Counted from the stretch's first letter, positions 45,672-54,606 are shown. The stretch is 64,000 bases of DNA from Muribaculaceae bacterium (GCA_023663365.1 JAMPHP010000007.1:1-64000), one strand, 5' to 3'. Notes: a model not told the origin generated them from the sequence alone. A program made the numbers and translations.

Positions 45672-46578
45672 TGAGGGCTTTGGTCTTGAGATTAGCCTCC
45701 AGGAAAGCGCCGAGCAGATAGTCTATATCAAGGTCGGTGGCCAGCACGCGGTGCCGGCGGTTGAGGAAGAGGAAGAGCGGAGTGCTGCGGAGGTCGAAGT
45801 AATTGTCGGCATCGGGCATTGCCACCGTCACCCACTTGGGGTCGGATGCCGCGCGGGCCTTTTCCCAACCCTCGTCGTCGGTGTCGCCGGGGTAGATGCT
45901 CACCACGGCGAGCTCGCCGCGGTCGATGAGCTCGCGGGCATTGGGGTCGGCACTGAGGCGTATACGCGCCATGGTGCAGTCGAGACAGTCGGGGTCGTTG
46001 ACAAAGAGGAGGATAGAGCCGGCCTTGACCTGTGCGAGGCTGCCTTTGGCGCCCGACGCGTCGGTGAAAGGAATGTCGGGCACGGTGCTGCCCGTGCTGC
46101 TGCTCTCGATCACACTCTTCTGATGCTCGAAGCGGGCGCGGTCGGCCTTCGATATTTTCTTATGTGCTGCTGCGGCGCGCACGAAAGGCAGGTACACCTC
46201 GGTGGAGCTGAACTGTGCCGTGTCGCTGTAGAGCCAGTTCTCGGCCATGGTGGCAAGGGCAAGAGTCTCGGGGCCTTTCTTCTCGAAGCGCTTCAGGAGC
46301 TTGTCGATGGCCGTGTGCACGCTGTCGGCACTGGCGTGAGGCATGATTGAGATCCAGTCGCCGAAGGCCGCGTTGAGCTTCTCGGGGTACTTGTCGAAAG
46401 CAGTGCCGAAGTTGCAGCGGTCCCAGAAGCGGAGCACGATGTAGTCGCACCGTGGCTGAAGCGACAGCATAGTGTCGGGCGGCACCGGGTAGATGAATAG
46501 ATCGCCCGAAGCGGCGCGCGCGGGCAGCGTGCACATCAGCGCCAGCGCTGCCAATATCACTGTGAGAAATTTCTTCAT
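45658..46578 (-). CDS. DUF5106 / thioredoxin-like exported protein
   Basis: 306 residues. A signal peptide (~1-22, ARAASG) precedes an N-terminal DUF5106-like helical domain (~30-150) and a thioredoxin-like fold (~165-290). The usual redox site reads DPDCLDC (one CxxC), and the cis-proline appears in [11 protein letters not shown]. Likely a periplasmic redox or thiol-handling protein; substrate unknown. First gene of the minus-strand run that ends with the TPR gene, read from a perfect promoter. Confidence 0.8.
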   Translation of the reverse strand: MKKFLTVILAALALMCTLPARAASGDLFIYPVPPDTMLSLQPRCDYIVLRFWDRCNFGTAFDKYPEKLNAAFGDWISIMPHASADSVHTAIDKLLKRFEKKGPETLALATMAENWLYSDTAQFSSTEVYLPFVRAAAAHKKISKADRARFEHQKSVIESSSTGSTVPDIPFTDASGAKGSLAQVKAGSILLFVNDPDCLDCTMARIRLSADPNARELIDRGELAVVSIYPGDTDDEGWEKARAASDPKWVTVAMPDADNYFDLRSTPLFLFLNRRHRVLATDLDIDYLLGAFLEANLKTKALNEQR

Positions 46579-46615
46579 ATACTAATCAGTAAGGCTCTAT
46601 AGTGCCAATAACGCA

Positions 46616-46646
46616 CAAAATTAGCAAAAATCCCTCAGCGAGCAAA
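46616..46646 (-). promoter_or_regulatory. Promoter of the DUF5106-mnmA-…-TPR run
   Basis: On the minus strand TTTG (46646-46643), 19 bp, then TAATTTTG (46623-46616), 38 bp before the start at 46578. All seven downstream genes overlap or lie within 28 bp of each other. Confidence 0.8.
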
Positions 46647-46813
46647 AAAATATTTCGGACGGTTGCGGGCACAAACCGAAAATACGGAGTATGCTCTCAA
46701 TCTCAGAATATGCTCGTTTTTCTCTCCTAATTATAAATTAGATAGCCGGGGTAGCTTATTTAGGGCCTTTAATTCTTCTGCATTTACGGGTGGCGCCACG
46801 GTTTTTCAATACG

Positions 46814-47608
46814 TCAAAGTACTCTTTGCTGCGGTTTGGCTTTGGGCCGCGGGGCAGCTGCCGCTGCTGAAGGAATTATGAGTCGTGAGTTATGAGATAT
46901 GAGTTCGTTGGCGGCGAGGGATGGAGGGCTCTTTTGCCTTTGACATTTCTGCTTTTTCGTTTTTACCTTTCCTGGGTTCGGAGACCCCACTGCAGGGTTG
47001 CGGGGGATTCGGAGATCCCCCGCGGCGGGGATGGTGGTGGCGGATTCGGAAATCCGCCACGGCGTAAGGGTGGCGAGGGTGCGGTAGTCGGCGAGTGAGA
47101 TTTGGGCCTCGAACTTTGAGGGGAGGTCGGGGATGCGGCGGTTCTCGGGGGTATGGTATATGAGGACGGTGCCGGGGTAGTCGTTGATGAGGATGGGGTT
47201 GATGACGCGGTTGATGATGCGCGCGTAGGCGGGATGCAGTCCGTGGACGAGGCATATCTGGAAGGTGGTGCCACGGATGCGGTCGACTCTCGCGTGGCTT
47301 GCCGTGCATGTTGGCGGTCGGTAGAGTCGCAAGCCGAGTGCCTTTGCTATTGGTCGGCGCTCGGCTATGATGCAGGTGTCGAGGTCGGGGTTGAGGTGCT
47401 GAAGCCAGCTGATGTATGAGAGGAGGACTTCGGTGCTGTCGTGGCCGGGCGGGTCGATGATGTGAGCACGGACTACGCCTGTGCGCCTGCGCTGACGCTC
47501 CATGGTGAATATGGCACTTCGCTCGCTCCAACGCAGTGGCGCCCCGTGCCATCGGCGGAACGGGGCGGTGATGTCGGGGCGTCGGTATGTGCGGGCGAGG
47601 TGCTGCAT
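46814..47608 (-). CDS. Orphan hypothetical protein extended through a repeat
   Basis: 264 residues, no family recognised. Residues 1 to ~185 look like a real protein (balanced composition; RGTTFQICLVHGLHPAYARIINRVINPILINDYPGTVLIYH, a mix of helix and strand). From residue ~190 the frame runs through the palindromic repeat P2 (46965-47062) and becomes Pro/Lys/Ala-rich low-complexity sequence, so the natural stop was probably replaced by the repeat. The start lies inside the upstream large repeat R1, 8 bp after a TATCTTTG box (47624-47617), so it would be nearly leaderless if used. It could be a relic or a lineage-specific gene. Confidence 0.5.
   Translation of the reverse strand: MQHLARTYRRPDITAPFRRWHGAPLRWSERSAIFTMERQRRRTGVVRAHIIDPPGHDSTEVLLSYISWLQHLNPDLDTCIIAERRPIAKALGLRLYRPPTCTASHARVDRIRGTTFQICLVHGLHPAYARIINRVINPILINDYPGTVLIYHTPENRRIPDLPSKFEAQISLADYRTLATLTPWRISESATTIPAAGDLRIPRNPAVGSPNPGKVKTKKQKCQRQKSPPSLAANELISHNSRLIIPSAAAAAPRPKAKPQQRVL
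46876..46903. repeat. ATGAGTT/ATGAGAT tract
   Basis: ATTATGAGTCGTGAGTTATGAGATATGAGTT, another copy of the heptamer family. The surrounding 46647-46813 is AT-rich and shows no gene or signal that I can name. Confidence 0.55.
46965..47030. repeat. GC-rich palindromic dispersed repeat, copy P2
   Basis: Matches 6303-6368 at about 59 of 66 positions. Stem GCGGGGGAT / ATCCCCCGC (47000-47008, 47015-47023) is identical to copy P1, while four of six loop bases differ (TCGGAG against AATGAA). A second hairpin TGGCGGAT / ATCCGCCA follows at about 47038-47059. Confidence 0.75.
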
Positions 47609-48020
47609 ATTGCGCGCAAAGATAGGGGCGCGTCAGGGGGAATTGTGCGGGATTTTCCCTTTTTAAGGGCTATAGGGGCTTTAAGGTTTTTTCGAGATTT
47701 GGCAAGCTCCTTGGTGCTTTCGGATGCGTTGGCATTGGTGGTCGCCATTGATGGCGACCGTACTGAGTCGCAGGCTGAGGGCTTTAGGGACTATAGTGAA
47801 GCAGATGCGCCAATAGTCCTTTCAGGACATACTTAACTATCTCATAATCACACCCCACACAGCAGTGTGGGGCTAACAGGAAAAAGCCGTTTCACGGCAC
47901 TCTTGGAGCTGAATATTTCCCCAAGGCAGGTCTACTGACGACTTGAGGCTTCAGAAGTTCTTCTCGCGAGAGCATAAAGAAAGAGGCCGCGCGAGGCAGC
48001 CTCTTTCAAGGAGTGTGTGC
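47586..48020. repeat. Large structured direct repeat, copy R1
   Basis: About 435 bp, nearly identical over its first ~270 bp to 49492 onward. It contains a chain of hairpins: GGTCGCCAT/ATGGCGACC (47740-47748, 47751-47759), GGACTAT/ATAGTCC (47788-47794, 47813-47819), CCCCACAC/GTGTGGGG (47853-47860, 47865-47872), GCCGT/ACGGC (47886-47890, 47894-47898), and the terminator GAAAGAGGC/GCCTCTTTC (47979-47987, 47999-48007). It starts with a minus-strand TATCTTTG box (47624-47617) and ends 13 bp from the stop of the leucine-rich-repeat gene. A minus-strand open frame beginning MATTNANASESTKELAKS starts in its hairpin and is shared with R2, but I do not call it a gene. Confidence 0.8.
47979..48007 (-). 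terminator. Terminator of the leucine-rich-repeat protein gene (in R1)
   Basis: GAAAGAGGC / GCCTCTTTC stem with TTTAT on the minus-strand 3' side, 27 bp after the stop. Confidence 0.75.
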
Positions 48021-48033
48021 AGCCTTGCTCGGC

Positions 48034-49002
48034 TTATTTGATGACAATTTTCTCGGAAGCGAAACCGCAGCGGATCATGTAGATGCCGCCGGTGAGGGTG
48101 CCGGTGCATCCGGCGGGAATGATGGCCGACAGGCGCCCTTGCGTGTCGTAGACTTCCAGGCGACTTTCAGCCGGAGCTGTCACCGCATTGCCGACTACTG
48201 TGAAAGCCGGTGCGGGAGCGGCCACAATCTCATCGAGCCCTGCACTGTCGAGCGGCTTGTGCGTGGGGAAACCGTCGCTTCCCGTACCTCCTACTCTGCC
48301 CCAAAGTGCAGAATAACCATAGTCGGTAGGGTAGGGCGAATAGAGAGTGGTGCCCTCGCTAAAGCCATTGATGGTACCAAATACAAAGGGCGGCTCAGGA
48401 TTGGCAATGTAGAAATACCGGTCTGTTTTTTCCTTGGAATAGTCCTGAATTTTATAGTAGATGGCATTTGAGGGCAGAATGACATGCTTCAGATTTGGTA
48501 CATAGTCCATCCGTAGCTCCACAAAGTCGCGGACTTTGCTTAAATCCAATTTGGCCAAAGAATTGCAGCCGTAGAAATCCTCAGCCCGCACGCCTCTTAC
48601 CTTTTCGGGGAAGTTGACGGTGGTGAGTTTTGAGCAATTGTAGAAAGCTCCTATGCCGATCGACTCTATTGTCGCAGGCATGTTGACTTCGATAAGCTCC
48701 GTGCAGTTGACAAATGCGGCCGGTGCAATTCGGTTTACGGTATATTCGGTTCCGTTGTGGGTCACGGTCGAGGGTATGGTGAGAGTGCCCGCATAATCAC
48801 CACCTTCTGTGCACCATGGTGTGCAGTCGAATTGGTCGATGAGGTATTCCCGCCAGCATCCTTCGCTGTTTCCCACCGATACTGTGCCGTCGGTGTATCC
48901 TTCAATCCAGTAGTGTATGCCACCAATCTCAAAATGCGAAGTCTGTGCGCTTGCCGCCACAGTCGATATAAGGCAGATAAGTGCCGCAATAAATTGTTTC
49001 AT
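48034..49002 (-). CDS. BspA-like leucine-rich-repeat secreted protein
   Basis: 322 residues. Signal peptide (~1-19, VAASAQ), then an N-terminal region with two Cys pairs, then a few BspA-type (LRR_5) repeats (VNRIAPAAFVNCTELIEVNMPATIESIGIGAFYNCSKLTTVNFPE, ~80-160), and a C-terminal tail LEVYDTQGRLSAIIPAGCTGTLTGGIYMIRC…KIVIK resembling a type IX sorting domain. Inferred surface-exposed binding protein. It is short for the family, with only three or four repeats. I see no Bacteroidetes promoter upstream. Confidence 0.82.
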   Translation of the reverse strand: MKQFIAALICLISTVAASAQTSHFEIGGIHYWIEGYTDGTVSVGNSEGCWREYLIDQFDCTPWCTEGGDYAGTLTIPSTVTHNGTEYTVNRIAPAAFVNCTELIEVNMPATIESIGIGAFYNCSKLTTVNFPEKVRGVRAEDFYGCNSLAKLDLSKVRDFVELRMDYVPNLKHVILPSNAIYYKIQDYSKEKTDRYFYIANPEPPFVFGTINGFSEGTTLYSPYPTDYGYSALWGRVGGTGSDGFPTHKPLDSAGLDEIVAAPAPAFTVVGNAVTAPAESRLEVYDTQGRLSAIIPAGCTGTLTGGIYMIRCGFASEKIVIK

Positions 49003-49491
49003 AGCTTAGTGCGTTTTAAATATTGTTTTTGAATCGATTGTCTCATTGCCGGAGAGGAGTTTGAAAGTTGAGATTAAAGATTTGAGTGGTAGATAAGGAG
49101 AGGGTAGGGCCAATGGGAACGATTTCAAGTGGGCGCCTTCGCTTGCCTGGGGCGTGGTCGGCAGGGGTGGAAATGGGGGTGGAGGTACTTTGAGGGGCGG
49201 TTGATGGGGAAATGATGTTGATGGAAAGAGTGGCGTTAGATAGGTTTAAGGTTTTGTTGTTTTGCTTTTCGCCGTAAAGTTAATAAAATGAAAAGAAATA
49301 TGCAAGAGGCTTTTGCATATTTTCGTCGTTTTTTTAGAGTTTGTTTGAATTCGGATAAGACAGAAAGACAAACAGGCAGAAAAGACATAATCCGAAAATC
49401 GGTCGCTAAGGCCTTGGTGCATGTCAAGGGTTTAACAGATGTTTATCTTGGCCGTGATAGTAATGGCACATGCAAAATGGCGGTGCGGCGA
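49003..49491. other. Intergenic stretch without recognised features
   Basis: 489 bp between the leucine-rich-repeat gene and the second large repeat. It is AT-richer than the genes. Short open frames on both strands (49288 onward plus; 49427 onward minus) have no family resemblance and poor composition. TAAAGTTA at 49275-49282 is a one-mismatch -7 box on the minus strand without a -33 partner. Confidence 0.5.
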
Positions 49492-49947
49492 TATGTGCGG
49501 GCGTGGTGCTGCATATTGCGCGCAAAGATAGGGGCGCGTCAGGGGGAATTGTGCGGGATTTTCCCTTTTTAAGGGCTATAGGGGCTTTAAGGTTTTTTCG
49601 AGATTTGGCAAGCTCCTTGGTGCTTTCGGATGCGTTGGCATTGGTGGTCGCCATTGATGGCGACCGTACTGAGTCGCAGGCAGAGGGCTTTAGGGACTAT
49701 AGTGAAGCAGATGCGCCAATAGTCCTTTCAGGACATGCTTAACTATCTCATAATCACGCCCCACACAGCAGCGTGGGGCTAACAGGAAAAAGCCGTTTCA
49801 CGGCACGCTTGGAGCTGAATCTTTTCCGAATGCAGGTCTACTGACGATATGCGTTTTGTGCACCGCCATATCGTCTTGTGAAGTTCTTCTCGCGAAAGCA
49901 TAAAGAAAGAGGCTGCGCGGGGCAGCCTCTTTCTGTGAGTGTGTGCT
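49492..49947. repeat. Large structured direct repeat, copy R2
   Basis: About 456 bp, the second copy of the 47586-48020 repeat, 1906 bp downstream. It retains the hairpins GGTCGCCAT/ATGGCGACC (49646-49654, 49657-49665), the CCCCACAC stem (one mismatch), GCCGT/ACGGC and the terminator, and has a ~20-bp insertion near 49845-49880 (ATATGCG…CGCCATAT, itself palindromic). It ends 10 bp from the stop of the 1528-residue protein gene. Confidence 0.8.
49905..49933 (-). terminator. Terminator of the 1528-residue protein gene (in R2)
   Basis: Perfect 12-bp stem GAAAGAGGCTGC / GCAGCCTCTTTC (49905-49916, 49922-49933) with TTTAT on the minus-strand 3' side. Confidence 0.82.
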
Positions 49948-49957
49948 GATGCAGGGA

Positions 49958-52900
49958 TCAGCGTACGATTACTTTTGTGGCCTTGCCGTCGACAGTGACG
50001 AGGTATATGCCCTGTGCTACTGTGATGCGGCAGTCGCCCTGACCGGCGAAGATGGTCTTGCCGTCGGCGGCAACGATGCCGACGTGGCTATCGCCTGCGC
50101 CGCTGACCACGATGTCGTGGCCTTCAACGGCAATGTCGAGGTCGGCGCCGGTGATGCCGGCTATGCCCGATGTGGCGATGAGCACGGGCTCGGAAGCTTC
50201 CGACTCGCCGCGGTTGTAGACCGCCGTCACGTGGTAGGTGTGGTCGTCGGCATTGTCGGGGTGCGTGTAGGTGCAGTCGGCGAGGGGTGCGTCGTTGAGC
50301 TTGGCGCCGTCGCAGTACACGTTGTAGCCCTGATGCTCGAGGCCTACGGTGGCATCATCGGCCAGGTAACTTACCTTGTCGATCATGAGCATCATGCCGT
50401 CGTCGGAAACGACGTGGAACGCCATCCTCACGGCACCTTCGGGGAGGTCAACGGAGAATGTGCCCCATCCGTCGGTGCGGATTGTGCGGTAGTTGTAGCC
50501 GAAGTTGTTGAAGTCCTTCACCATCTCGAAGTCGTCGGGGTCGGTGGAGTCGGTGGTCGAGAACCACACCTGGAGGTACTCGCTGTAGTTGATCGATGCG
50601 TTTTTGGCGCAGAAGGTCACGGTCTGTGCGGAGCCCTTGAGCAGGGGAGAGATAGCCCAGTCGTCGGAGGGCACGATCGACTTGTCTTCCTCGCCCATAG
50701 TCCAGAGCGAGCCTATGTACTGATTGCCGTCGGCAGCGGTGTACTCCTTGGCATACGACGAATTGGCGAAGCTGCTGTAGGTGCCGTCGATCACGATAAA
50801 CGATTCGGGGTCGACACCATATTGGTGGTTGGGTATCTCGATGTCGCCGAGGCCGCCGCAGCGCTTGCCGTCGCGGTCGATGAAGGTCCAGCCGGGATAG
50901 CTCTTGCTGAATGGCTCAGCGCTCTCGAACGACTCTACCGTGGGGTCGAACGGCAGGTCGTCGGGGGTGATGGCATCCCATGTGAGGACGTTGCCTGCAT
51001 CGGTGGCCTTGCCCGAGAAGTTGCTCACGGCGGGCAGCTCGCTGTCCTCGCGTGTCACTTTCGCGCCCTTGGGTGTGATGTCGTTGCTGTGGTCGAGGTC
51101 GGCGGCATATACCACGCGTGCGGTGTACTCTATGGTCTTGGCCTGAGCCATGGTGATAGTCTGCTCGAATACAACCTCGGTGGATGCACCGGCGGCGAGG
51201 GCGTCGACGTGCTTGCTGCCTACCACCTTGTCGGCGGCGAGGAGCTCTACATCGAAGGCTCCGGCGTCGAGGCGGCCAACGTTCTCAATGGTGGCTGTCA
51301 CCTCGAAGGGCACGCCGCCCACGGCGGTCTTGGGTGCTGTCACGGCCACGGCGTTGAGGTCGTGGTCGGGCATGTCCATGAACTTCATGTTGTCGAAGAA
51401 GCAGTACACGAGGCCGTCGGAGTGATAGCGGATAATGAGCTGGATGGCTTTGTCCTTGTACTCGGAGAGGTCAACGACCTTCTTGGTCCAGATGTTGTGG
51501 GTGTCGGCGGTGTAGTCGATGGTTGTGAGGGTTTTCTGCACGCCTTCGCAGATACCGATGATCTCGAGGCGGGTCTTATCCTCTTCGGTGATTTTCCATG
51601 TGTAGAGTGAGAACACGGGGTTCTTGGCACCTTTGAGGTCTACTTTACCGAAGATGAAGTCGCCGCGGCCTTTGCCTGTGCCGAGGGTGGGGCTGCTGCC
51701 CACGCGCTCGCCATAGAAGAACTGCCCATCGCCGTCCTGTGCCACTACCGACGACATCTCGCCGTCGACCTTCATGCCGAACTCACAGCCGTCCCACGGG
51801 TCGAAGCCGATGATGTGGCTCTGTGCGTCGGTGAGGCAGGTCATGGTCATTGGCAGGGCGTAGCCGGGGCCTACGGCCACGAGGCCGGGGCCGGCATACT
51901 CCTCGGAGGGCACGCCGCAGTTGAGGGTCTCGACGAGCACCTGCACGAATGTCTGGGGTGCATCGGCGCTCTGGGCGCGGAATGTGTAGGAGCGCTCGGT
52001 GAGAGGTGTCTCGTTGAGCTGAGCCCAGTCTTCTTCCTCAGTGTCGTAGTAGTAAACGTTGTAGGTGAGGTTCGACGCCAGCAGCGGATTGCCTGCGATG
52101 TCGGTGGCGGGGTCTTCCCAGCTCACGGTGAGTTCACCGAGGCTCTGAGTGTTCTCCACGGCTTTTACATTGACGGCCGGCGAGGGCACGTTGGGGCCTA
52201 CGAATACCGAAGCGGTGGCGCTGCGGCCTGCTTCACCGGCGAGGTTGGCCGATGTCACGGTGTAGGTGTATGTGCCGGCTTCGGGTACATTGTCGGAGAT
52301 GGTCTGTGCCGAGCCTGCGGCAGCGGTGACAGTCTTGATTTTTTCGCCGTTGCGGAGCACGGTGATTGTCATATCGCCGGTATAGTCGGCACCGGTCACG
52401 GTCTTGGCGGAAGCCTTGAAGGAGATGGCTGTGCTGAGTGCTCCCGAGATGTCGGGGGTGAGCTTGAGCTCGGTCACGGCATCGGGAGCGGTGGCTCCGA
52501 AGGGTGCCGAGATGCTGTAGCCGTTGAGGTAGAGGTTCCACTGTCCGGCCTCGGTGATGGCATGGAAGCCGAAGAAGTACTCGCCGCTTGTGGGTGCTGA
52601 GATGGCTGCCGGGAGCTCTTGCTCGGTGCCGAGCAGGGTGGTGGCGGGCACAATGGTGGTGCTCATGGCTTCGGCGGTGGGAGCGGTACCCATGCGGATT
52701 TCGATCTTCTCTGGGTATTTGTCGCCATAGGCTCTCGCGAAGGCGGCGAAGTCGTATGCCTTGCCTGCCTCAAGGTAGATGGCGGGCGAGAAGAGCCAGT
52801 CGTCGGCATCGTTGGTGCTGTTGTACTTGTAGAATGTGCCGTTGCTCGAGGTGAAGGCCCAAGTGGAGCCGTCGGCATTGGCATCGAGCACGGTGTGCTG

Positions 52901-54544
52901 CCTGAAGAAGTCCTGCTTCTTGAGGTCGATTGCGGCGGGCGCGTTGTAGTGCCCGAGGTAGATGGTGTTGGAGCTTACGGCCTTGGATGCCTTGCCGTCG
53001 TATTTCGCCACTACGGCAAAGGTGTAGCCTGTAATTTCGTCGGGCACGGCCTGTGCTTTGGTCCACGAGGTGCCGGCGATGTCGGCGGCCACTACATTTC
53101 CTTCGGCATCGACCACGTCGTAGCGGACATCGGCAGCGCTCACGAAGCCGCCGTCCGACGATTCGGTCACGGCCTCCCATGTGAGGGTGAATGTGCCGTC
53201 GGCATAGGTGAGTGTAGCGCCTGCAGTGGCAGCCGGAGTGCCCTTGCCTACGTAGCACGAAGCCTTGGCCTGGTTCGACTCGCCTTCGGCATTGGTGGCC
53301 ACGGCGATGAAGGCGGTGCTTCCGCTCACGGTGAGGGTCTTCGATACCTCAACCTTAGCGCCGGCCTTGGCGTTGCCGCTAAGGATTTCGGTGCCGTCGG
53401 CATAGATCTTGTAGCCCATGTCGGTGCCGGTGGCATCGGTGCCGTCGAAGAGCGTGGCGGGCATGGTCACGGTGAAGTCGACGGTCATGGAGCCTTCTGC
53501 GCAGGCCACGCTCAAGGCGGGTGTGGCGGGAGCCTTGTCGGGGGCCTGGAAGGGGATGTAGAGGCCGATCACCTCGTCGCCGTCGGGGAATACCGACACT
53601 ACCTGCGACTGAGCCGTGGCGGGGTCGATGGCCACGAGGCCGCCGCCGTCGTCGTTGCTGTAGGCGAGCATGATGTTGCCGTCCTTGTCGTTGAAGGCTG
53701 CCGAGCTCATGTAGTTGAGGGAGGGGCAGCCGGTTGCGCCCACGATGGTGCTTTCACCCGTGAGCTTGTCGATTTTGTAGAGGGTGCCGTCGAGGCCTAT
53801 GCCGTAGGCCTGGCCGAATTTGTCGATAGCCACGGCGCGCAGCGAGAAGTCGTAGTTGGCGATGGCCACCACATTGCGGCGGTCGAGGTCGAGGTAGCCC
53901 CAGTAGCGGTACTCCTCACCGTAATAATCGCCCGAGAAGAGGCCGTAAGCCTTGCCGGTGACGGGGTCGTAGGCCACGTCGGTGGCTTTGATAGGTAGGT
54001 CGTCGAACTCGATGAGCCCTACCTGCGCCTTGCTCTCGGTGTCGAACACATAGAGGTCATAGCCCATCACCCAGCTGCCATAGGCGAGCTCGAAGAGGGT
54101 GTAGACTTTCTTGTCGCCGTCGAAGAAGCTGAAGATGGGGTTCTTGCTTACATCGAAGAGCTTTTGGCTGATGGCCGTGCCATCGACGGGTATGCGGTAC
54201 ACGCCGAAAGGAGTGTTGTCGGGAGTCCAGCTGTCGCTGTAGATCACAGTGCCGTAGACCTCAAGCGAGGCCGACACTTGCCGGGGAGCCGCTGCAGTGC
54301 GGATGCCGCGTGCACTGTTGAGCGACATGGCCGCGGGGCTGCTGATCAGCGAGTTGCCGGGCGCGGTCAGGGCGCGGGTGCGCAGTGCCGAGGCGGCCGA
54401 GCGGTCGTCGGTGGCGGCCACTGTGCGGCTCACCTCGGGAGAGGCTTCCGTGCCTGCGGTGCGGCGCTGTCCTGCCTGTGCGAAGGTCTGGACGGCGGCA
54501 GTGCCGAGCATCCAGACGAGCAGAATAGAAACTAATTTTTTCAT
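49958..54544 (-). CDS. Large secreted protein: propeller-like region, FN3, choice-of-anchor-J, CARDB, sorting tail
   Basis: 1528 residues from ATG 54544 (MKKLVSILLVWMLGTAAVQTFAQ, a clean signal peptide). An in-frame ATG at 54577 lies within the promoter's -7 box and is rejected. Residues ~90-340 form a beta-propeller-like segment (KVYTLFELAYGSWVMGYDLYVFD). FN3-like domains and choice-of-anchor-J/MAM-like modules alternate through ~1150 (FFGFHAITEAGQWNLYLNGY). A CARDB-like domain (~1110-1200), a further anchor-J module with YPGWTFIDRDGKRCGG, and a type IX-like tail (QGIYLVTVDGKATKVIVR) follow. Inferred surface or secreted protein; no catalytic motif is visible. Confidence 0.85.
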   Translation of the reverse strand: MKKLVSILLVWMLGTAAVQTFAQAGQRRTAGTEASPEVSRTVAATDDRSAASALRTRALTAPGNSLISSPAAMSLNSARGIRTAAAPRQVSASLEVYGTVIYSDSWTPDNTPFGVYRIPVDGTAISQKLFDVSKNPIFSFFDGDKKVYTLFELAYGSWVMGYDLYVFDTESKAQVGLIEFDDLPIKATDVAYDPVTGKAYGLFSGDYYGEEYRYWGYLDLDRRNVVAIANYDFSLRAVAIDKFGQAYGIGLDGTLYKIDKLTGESTIVGATGCPSLNYMSSAAFNDKDGNIMLAYSNDDGGGLVAIDPATAQSQVVSVFPDGDEVIGLYIPFQAPDKAPATPALSVACAEGSMTVDFTVTMPATLFDGTDATGTDMGYKIYADGTEILSGNAKAGAKVEVSKTLTVSGSTAFIAVATNAEGESNQAKASCYVGKGTPAATAGATLTYADGTFTLTWEAVTESSDGGFVSAADVRYDVVDAEGNVVAADIAGTSWTKAQAVPDEITGYTFAVVAKYDGKASKAVSSNTIYLGHYNAPAAIDLKKQDFFRQHTVLDANADGSTWAFTSSNGTFYKYNSTNDADDWLFSPAIYLEAGKAYDFAAFARAYGDKYPEKIEIRMGTAPTAEAMSTTIVPATTLLGTEQELPAAISAPTSGEYFFGFHAITEAGQWNLYLNGYSISAPFGATAPDAVTELKLTPDISGALSTAISFKASAKTVTGADYTGDMTITVLRNGEKIKTVTAAAGSAQTISDNVPEAGTYTYTVTSANLAGEAGRSATASVFVGPNVPSPAVNVKAVENTQSLGELTVSWEDPATDIAGNPLLASNLTYNVYYYDTEEEDWAQLNETPLTERSYTFRAQSADAPQTFVQVLVETLNCGVPSEEYAGPGLVAVGPGYALPMTMTCLTDAQSHIIGFDPWDGCEFGMKVDGEMSSVVAQDGDGQFFYGERVGSSPTLGTGKGRGDFIFGKVDLKGAKNPVFSLYTWKITEEDKTRLEIIGICEGVQKTLTTIDYTADTHNIWTKKVVDLSEYKDKAIQLIIRYHSDGLVYCFFDNMKFMDMPDHDLNAVAVTAPKTAVGGVPFEVTATIENVGRLDAGAFDVELLAADKVVGSKHVDALAAGASTEVVFEQTITMAQAKTIEYTARVVYAADLDHSNDITPKGAKVTREDSELPAVSNFSGKATDAGNVLTWDAITPDDLPFDPTVESFESAEPFSKSYPGWTFIDRDGKRCGGLGDIEIPNHQYGVDPESFIVIDGTYSSFANSSYAKEYTAADGNQYIGSLWTMGEEDKSIVPSDDWAISPLLKGSAQTVTFCAKNASINYSEYLQVWFSTTDSTDPDDFEMVKDFNNFGYNYRTIRTDGWGTFSVDLPEGAVRMAFHVVSDDGMMLMIDKVSYLADDATVGLEHQGYNVYCDGAKLNDAPLADCTYTHPDNADDHTYHVTAVYNRGESEASEPVLIATSGIAGITGADLDIAVEGHDIVVSGAGDSHVGIVAADGKTIFAGQGDCRITVAQGIYLVTVDGKATKVIVR

Positions 54545-54574
54545 AAAAGGATTGATTGGATGGAAAATTTTTGA

Positions 54575-54606
54575 CAAATGTAGGTATTAACTTCCGTCTG
54601 TCCAAA
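54575..54606 (-). promoter_or_regulatory. Promoter of the 1528-residue protein gene
   Basis: On the minus strand TTTG (54606-54603), 20 bp, then TACATTTG (54582-54575), 30 bp before the ATG at 54544. This fixes the translation start, since the earlier ATG overlaps the -7 box. Confidence 0.82.

Noticed and set aside
47473-47748. Minus-strand small frame starting MATTNANASES, repeated at 49424-49654
   Set aside because: The shared part is explained by the near-identity of the DNA repeats; the C-terminal parts differ and there is no independent sign of coding selection. Kept only as a note under the repeat.
49288-49572. Plus-strand frame of 94 codons before the second large repeat
   Set aside because: Runs into the repeat, no family resemblance, no promoter.
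49943-51610. Long plus-strand open frame of 555 codons opposite the large secreted-protein gene
   Set aside because: It is antisense to a clearly homologous gene with signal peptide, promoter and terminator; the open frame follows from high GC and codon bias, and its composition (Gly/Val/His-rich) is not protein-like.
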